Positions 57,985 through 64,000 of a stretch of 64,000 nucleotides of DNA are shown here, piece by piece. A model generated the notes under the pieces. It made no database searches. It saw only the letters and a list, made by a program, of their open reading frames with translations, and was not told where the DNA came from. A program made the position numbers and the translations under genes. The DNA is taken from contig PSQN01000016.1 of assembly GCA_002989075.1 (NCBI GenBank), forward strand, positions 310,001 to 374,000, in the 5' to 3' direction. This stretch comes from Arthonia radiata (taxonomy: Eukaryota > Ascomycota > Arthoniomycetes > Arthoniales > Arthoniaceae). Numbering within the stretch: the stretch's first letter is position 1; every line of letters begins with the position of its first letter.

Positions 57985-58844
57985 CTAAAACACTCTTCCG
58001 CCGCCTTCACGCCCCACTTTTTGCCGTACAACGTATATCGAGTATCAAATCCACCGGAGTTGACAGCGCTACACCCGCTTTGGCACCGCGCATGTTCACC
58101 CATCCCCCGGACCCTCAAAGTTACGTGGATCCTCCTACGGGTACCCTCTTCCTACGCTACGCTGTAGATGGATCCTCTTGCAGGCCCCTCCTGAGTTCGC
58201 GCTCTGCCTACGATTTGGAAGCAAACTATGTTTTGGGGGGAAAAGGCTACTGTCCCTTGTTTGCGGGCAACTCCAAAGACTATGTATTTCTTTAGTAGCT
58301 CTCCGGGCGCAGACGCGATTTGTGTATAACGATTTACATCGGGTGTGGCACTAGTAGATGGGGTGTGCGGCGCTAGCAGCTCCGATAATCCACCACTACA
58401 CCCCTAATACGATGGCGGCGTAAGCGCTAACCATTATCCGAGTCTCTGCAGAATCTTGCAAGGCGCTTTATAAGACGTCTTCCCAGCCCTCATAGAAGAA
58501 AGATTCCTCCATCCTTGTGTCCATATTCTCCAGCTGATACTACTTTGCCATCAGCCTCTTGCAATCCTGAAAGGTCGCTGCTGGGATTCATCAAGCGCAG
58601 CTGAGGTCACAATCTGGGAGCTATCTCATCGCTTCAAGAACTAGAGGCGGCGCTAATGCCTCTTCTTGCGTACTAGACTAGTCCAAGAGGGCGTTGATAT
58701 TCAGAGTCAATTTCACTGAGAGGTTGCGTCCCTTTCGAGTCGAGGTGATACCCTTCCCGACGCTCACGAATGATCTGAGCTTCGAGCTCTGCCACTTGTG
58801 CCATCCAAGACCATCAGTACAGCTTCTTAAAAAGGCACTAGACC
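57985..58844. other. Intergenic
   Basis: A 104-codon frame (57981-58295) overlaps the DUF1365 stop as ATGA but has no domain. The stretch 58330-58420 contains imperfect inverted words (agatggggtgtg and caccactacacccc) that might be a small repeat. No firm feature. Confidence 0.35.
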
Positions 58845-60256
58845 ATGTCCACTATTGACGAACAGAAGAAGATACTCAAGGCGTTCCAAAAGAGTTTTCG
58901 AAGCAGATCGCAGACCACTGTTGGTAAAACGCAAGCGTTCTTTCCCAGTAGCGCCCCAGTCAAAGGACCAGTATGGATAGCGCAAGACGACATTCATGTC
59001 GCCGCCGAGACCGCCGTCCGCAACGCAGTATTTGAAGCCATTCAATTTGCGAAGACCGAGCACATCGTTCTACCGCCACGGTCTGAGATCGATGCTCGCG
59101 ATGTGCATATCGAGTGGGTTGGCCAGCGGCGAGGTGCGGGTGCCAACGCTTGTCAACCTGCTGAGATGCCTGACGACAGCATATTTGAAAAGCTCCAAGC
59201 AGATGTGGAGCATGATGTGACCGTAATATTCGCCCATGGAGGTGCTTTTTAGTGAGTGAAACGCGACGACCTTTCGCGCAGCTTGACTGACCGATCGTAA
59301 GTGGTGGAACACATGTCACCGCCCGTCCAGCTTCGACCAAACTTGCTCGACTCACCAAGGGTCGCGTGGTCTCTATCGACTATCGACTGTCTCCGCAAAG
59401 CCAATTCCCAGGCGCTCTACTTGATCTGCTTCTAGTATATCTGGCGCTCCAGCATCCGCCACCAAGGTCACGACATCTGCCGGTACCTCACAACAAGATT
59501 GTCATTGCCGGTGAAAGCTCTGGCGGAGGCTTGTGCTTATCTCTGATTCAGCTAATTCTCCAAATGCGACACCTGCAGAAGACAGATACACCGAAGGTCC
59601 GGTTTAATAATCAAGAGGTGGTAGTGCCGATGCCTGCAGGTGTTTCAGTCCTTGGTGCCGAAGTAGATCGGACCATATCGCTCCCCTCCACTGGAAATAA
59701 CGCCGATGTCGACTTTCTCCTGCCTCAGGCCACCGCAAATACCCCGCTCCAAGAGCCCGACGATATCTGGCCTTCGAAAACGCCGCGGCACGATGTCTAT
59801 TGTCATTCCTCAGCATACTTGCACCCGGTTTCGAATCCTTGTACGGCTACAGACTGGGCTGGCTCACCGCCGATGTGGTTGGCGTATGGCGAAGAAAGGG
59901 TTATCGATGGTGGTAAGATGCTTGCGTCGACTGCCGCCACGCAAGGCGTGCCGGTGCAGTTCAAGGAGTACCTGGGCATGCCTCACATCTTCCCTATGAT
60001 TTTCTCAAAGTTTCCGCAGTCTGTCATGTGCTTCGCAGAGTGGGCTCACGTATGCCGGCATATGGCTGAGGGCCGACCTATGGCTAGTCGTGCGAGCGTG
60101 GTATCGTCGGTCAAAACGCCGGCTGATGTCATGCAGGACACGGATATCGCCAAGCTACTTTCACTGAGTCGAGAGGAAGCAATGGCCATCATACGTCGTG
60201 CAAAAGAAACAAGGCCCTTGTATACCGGCAAAGGTCGTTCAAAAGCTGCGCTGTAA
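58845..60256 (+). CDS. HSL-type alpha/beta hydrolase (acetyl-hydrolase-like)
   Basis: Two exons: 58845-59251 and 59302-60256; 1362 bases, 453 residues. The oxyanion HGG motif FAHGGAFYGG is formed across the intron; the nucleophile elbow is VIAGESSGGGL, with VVSIDYRLSPQSQFPGAL between them. The acid is probably the Asp in YGEERVIDGG and the catalytic His is in YLGMPHIFPM. This is the hormone-sensitive-lipase branch (alpha/beta hydrolase fold-3), which in fungi includes steryl-acetyl hydrolases and other esterases. No signal peptide. The C-terminal 60 residues are an extra charged helix region (IAKLLSLSREEAMAIIRRAK). Confidence 0.9.
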
Positions 60257-60346
60257 CATGGCTCGTTTGAGCTCAGTAGATCTGAAGATCATTGTGAGAA
60301 GGTTCCTGTCAAGAAGAGTTACCGATGGTCTCGATTTGCCACTAAT

Positions 60347-60520
60347 GCTCTTATGCCCTCGTCCTGCAGGACGCGTTCTTATGTTCTCGCAGGGTACGGT
60401 GTGGCCATTATCACTCTATTCTCGTCCTGCAGTACGCGCTCTTATGTCCTCGTCCTGCAGGAGGCACTCTTAGGTCCTCGCAGGGCATGGCGTGGTCATA
60501 ACACCCTATGCTGCCCTCAC
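60347..60520 (+). repeat. Imperfect minisatellite built on a ctcgtcctgcagg word
   Basis: The word ctcttatgtcctcgtcctgcagg and variants recur about four times, with a longer companion (ctcgcagggtacggtgtggccattat) twice, just after the hydrolase stop. It is non-coding and moderately diverged between copies. Confidence 0.6.
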
Positions 60521-60883
60521 CAGGCACAGTCTGGCTCAAATTGACTAATCTGCTTCCAGATGAGCATTCTTCTCATACCACTCGGTAAAATTCTCTCGAC
60601 TCTCTCTCACTTTCGCAAGATCACTTTCGTCTAAAAGTGACCATCACGTGAAAGTTTTCAGTAACATGTGATCGCGCCAAGAACTCACTAACGTTGATGA
60701 CTTCCTTCCTCTTTCTGTATTAACATCGCACCTTCGTTCTTCCTCTTCTTCCCTTCTATCCCGGATCAAACCGTTCGCCACCGCTAAGCTCATTCACATT
60801 GAGATCTTCTTGTTATACTGGTTGCACTGGAGCCAGGAATCTAGCCAGTATCATCATCCACGAAAGCAGTTTGGCATCCATTC
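60521..60883. other. Intergenic promoter stretch
   Basis: Upstream of the gene at 60884. Pyrimidine-rich (cttcgttcttcctcttcttcccttc at about 60730-60755), typical of a fungal promoter or leader. Confidence 0.5.
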
Positions 60884-62231
60884 ATGTCTTCACTCATGGC
60901 CGACGGCGACGATGCCGACCGGCAGGCGGGCGACTTTATCAAGACCGTAGACGATCAAAGCCAGGGATCACCGACTAGTCCATCATTCCAAGCACAGCAA
61001 CAAGCGGTGGCCGGTGAAGTGATCATCCTTGGTGGCCAGCATTCTCGAGGCCTTTCGACACAGCGTGCCCCTGCAAGCCCGAAATTCCCAGCAGTACAAG
61101 CACGGGATCTTTCAGATACTCTCGCACCACACATAACGCCTCCTAGGCTAAGCAACGCTCAGCGTTCGGGTGCTTCGGCAACAGGCGAGATTTCACATAT
61201 GACAGGTGACTTCTCATTTGGATCACGTAACGTACACATAAACTCATCATAGTGCGATGGAAGCTAATATGTTGATGGCAGATATGGAGGAAACGTTCAA
61301 TGACTTGTATTTCGGTCTTTCTGAACTCGCTGACAACACTGCGTCAGCTGCAAACGAGGCCGAAGGTGCGGCTGAAACCCCGCCTGACATCAACATGGAC
61401 GAGAACTTCGGGGATGCTTCTCAGAACATGGCCATGGACAATCAAGCCACGGCAGCACTGCTCCGGTCCCTCAAACACAAGTCCACCGTACCCATGGAGC
61501 TCGAAGGACCTGCAAAACAATACGAAGACAGAGACCAGACGCCTGGAATGGTGAGCCCCATTCAGTCCTCTTCACCTCGGAAATCCGGGCAGCACTCTCC
61601 TCGGCTCGAGACAACTCATGGTGAGCACGATGTTGAGAATTTGGGTGATGAGTACTTCGGCAACACCGAAATCGACGACTCCAATTTCATGCCAATAGAA
61701 GATATGCCAAGTTTTGCTGGTAACAAACAGGGCAAACACAAGGGCGAATATGCACCGAGCTATGAGATTGAGGCAGCGCCCACGAAGTACTTGCGGGGAC
61801 TTTTATGCGGCCTTGAAACCCTACATGTATCAATGACGTTGCAGCATCAAGACACACATCCTCCTTCCATCGAACAGGTGGGTGATGATCTTCGGGCCGG
61901 GCGCAATTATGGGGGAGGTGAACGGGTTACATGCGTGAGGGCCTGCAGAGTCCGAAAAGAGTTTCACTTCTACCGCTTCCCCGTGGGCTGGAGCCACACA
62001 GAGTTCAACGGACAGTTGTTATTACCCAGGATTGCCATCCTACCCTTCAAGCAGGGGCGAAGGTTCACGTTATGTGCTACTTTCAGTTCAAGGTATGGTG
62101 AATAACAGAATGCTCAGACGCGGCGGAACACGATGCAGATCCGCACCATCATGAGCCTCTACCATATTTTCAAAGCTGGGTTCGATGTTGGAGGTCACGC
62201 AACGCCAGCTATTGGGGCACAGCAGGGATGA
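60884..62231 (+). CDS. Unrecognised four-exon gene, acidic/Ser-rich protein
   Basis: Rebuilt as 60884-61226, 61282-61877, 61949-62092 and 62139-62231; 1176 bases, 391 residues. Intron 1 (GTAACG to GGCAG, 55 bp) joins two frames that would otherwise stop at 61252 and restart at 61257. Introns 2 and 3 (71 and 46 bp) convert an irregular tail into SPKRVSLLPLPRGLEPHRVQ, RTVVITQDCHPTLQAGAKVH, VMCYFQFK and IRTIMSLYHIFKAGFDVGG. The N-terminal half is acidic and Ser/Gln-rich, probably disordered (LADNTASAANEAEGAAE, GDEYFGNTEIDDSNFMPIED). I do not recognise the family. Intron choices, especially the last, are uncertain. Confidence 0.5.
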
Positions 62232-64000
62232 TGAGATCTTATCTGTCTTGAAGCCCCTCAGCTGTCGTTAGTGTATGTCGTAAACGATTCATGTCTAAGG
62301 GCGCAGGCCAATGCACTCTGCTATGAATGAACGGTCACAGTGCAACTGTTCAGTGCACACCCATGCTAGGAGAAGATGAGTCAACTCACTGACTGAGAAA
62401 TGTTCATGAAATTGCCATTTATCATTGAAATACATCTAATGCCAATTTACTCACAGGGGGCTCAATGAGCTGCGCAATCCTGCCTGTCTGCTCAGCAACG
62501 GGTTTCTAACAAGATCTTTTTTCATTGTTGTATATACGATGCGAGATGCCGGAGTGCATCAACTTACTCCTTCTCACGCTATGCCGGCGCAGCTTTCGAC
62601 ATTCTGTCCGGCAAATACGTCGTTTTCGACTCCACAAGAGCCTGTTTCCCCTTCAGCGTCGACTTCGAATCTCATAAAAGTGAGACTATCTCTAAAGCTC
62701 AGACGGTCATGGCCAGAACGCATGTCTCTCGAAAGCTCAAGCATGCCGCGTTTCGCGTGGCTGTACGCCTTCTGTATCTACTGAAAGCCGATGAAGCAGC
62801 GATGATACCAAATAGTAAGGATCAACGCTATGATCAAGACATGAACCTTAACAATATTGAGGGTATCCCTTTGGCTTTGGTAGATTTTTCCCTGTTGGTA
62901 CATCGATGGCACTGCAGAGTCGTCGGGGACAGGCGGTGATCACCGCCATTCAGAGAACGCTGCAGTGCAATATAGCTTCTCAATTTTTTACAACGTCAAT
63001 CTGCGATCTTTCCTCTCCGCTGTTTACGACTTGCATGACTGATCACTTATGTTGCAGATAGGCAGCCCCTGTTTCTACGCCCTATTGCTCCTACGCACGC
63101 TTGAGCACATTTCGAGCACATCGAGCCTTTTGCATTAGTCATTCAGATTTATAGAGGTAAAATGGGCCGTGTTAGTCATATCATCAAGCGCTGGCGTGTC
63201 TCAAGGTTTGAAAATGAACATCGCTACAGGGACAATATGCAGAGACTTTCAGCTTTGCTTCGTATAGCAACCTGCTCGAAGAGGGGCCAGCTCTCGAACC
63301 CTACGCGCTTCTGTCTTTGCCAAGATTTGATTCTCATATCTTATCTCGTTTGCGGCGTCCAGAGCGACACATATTTCCACAGTGATGAGTGTCATCACAA
63401 CGAGATGCGCCGACAGTTTTCAGACGTTTCGGCGTTGCTGTCTCAGACACACCAGCAATTCTTGGAAACGTGACCCCCTACCAACGACCCTTCTCCATTT
63501 CCTTTGCCGTTGAAGACATGTGCATCTCTCAATGATGTCTCAGTCAACAGCTTTACACCTCAAACATCACTCGATAATACGTCCTTGAAGCCGCACCAGT
63601 ATACAGCGAGCCTTAGTAGCCAGTCAGTAACTCACAGGAACAGGTCCGAGACTGGTGATCGCATGTTTCAACGCCGATATGCTGGGGAAATCACGATGTA
63701 AGACTTCTAACAGGGGCTTCATGTGGAGCTCTTGGAGTTCCGGTCCACTTGCAGACTGCCCGATATCTTCACACGAATAGGTTCGTCATGAGAAGTCTCT
63801 GTTACAATGATGCGCTTCACTGCAGCACGAGCCGTAGCATTGTAAGCCGCTTTGAGACTCGGATTGGAGCTTGCGCTTCAACGCACAAAGGCTCGGTCTT
63901 AAATGCGCGCTTTTTTGGTCGCATTTGAAAGCGCAAAGCCCCTCACATTGCAACATCCACCATGTCTGCTAGCTGGTGACATTATCGGTGCCGTCGAAGT
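62232..64000. other. Right-edge region, no firm gene
   Basis: An open frame runs about 62480-62939 without ATG at its start (contains YAGAAFDILSGKYVVFDSTR and VSRKLKHAAFRVAVRLL) and could be an exon. A 103-codon frame with ATG at 63162 (MGRVSHIIKRWRVSRF) and one at 63504 have no domain. Near 63900-63965 a promoter-like stretch precedes the window edge. Confidence 0.3.

Overview
The window looks like nuclear DNA of a filamentous ascomycete, probably a dothideomycete (the class is inference). The supports are many short spliceosomal introns (about 46-90 bp, GTRNGY donors, CTRAY-like branch sites, YAG acceptors), fungal-type orthologues (Sec26, Cue5, Gid4/Vid24, Trm8, Gef1-type ClC, Argonaute), genes on both strands without operons, and a TpA-rich degraded repeat of the kind left by repeat-induced point mutation. 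I built gene models by hand from reading frames, splice sites and phase. Nearly all have a total coding length divisible by three, which is an internal check; where they do not, I say so.

Layout. 1-2.6 kb is a degraded repeat. 3.2-5.3 kb is an adenylation-domain-only NRPS-like enzyme. 5.8-9.6 kb holds small low-complexity genes, at least two of them apparently broken. 11-19 kb is conserved housekeeping: a U1-type zinc-finger protein, a Cue5-like CUE protein, ethanolamine kinase and a ClC chloride transporter. 19-23 kb carries two oxidoreductases (aldo-keto reductase, secreted GMC). 24-27 kb is an Argonaute with a lost slicer aspartate and a reading-frame break. 28-36 kb is again housekeeping: beta-COP, a mago nashi gene in seven exons, the GID ligase receptor Gid4 and tRNA m7G methyltransferase Trm8. 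36-48 kb is accessory: a PPxY protein with an internal duplication, three small proteins that may form a family, a large Cys-rich protein with a HicA-like tail, and a repeat island with inverted repeats. 48.5-62.2 kb holds a ubiquitin-like protein with long extensions on both sides, a 2H phosphoesterase, an extended SDR, a GPI-anchored wall protein, a DUF1365 protein, an HSL-type hydrolase and an unrecognised four-exon gene. The last 1.8 kb has no firm gene.

The genes do not form one pathway. Three pairs are arranged head to head or tail to tail in ways that suggest shared control: EKI1/ClC (divergent), SEC26/mago (divergent, 487 bp) and U1-ZnF/CUE5 (convergent). The most interesting items are the decaying Argonaute, the ubiquitin-like protein with a buried Arg-Gly-Gly, the HicA-like C-terminal domain and the possible small-protein family at 38.7-42.0 kb.
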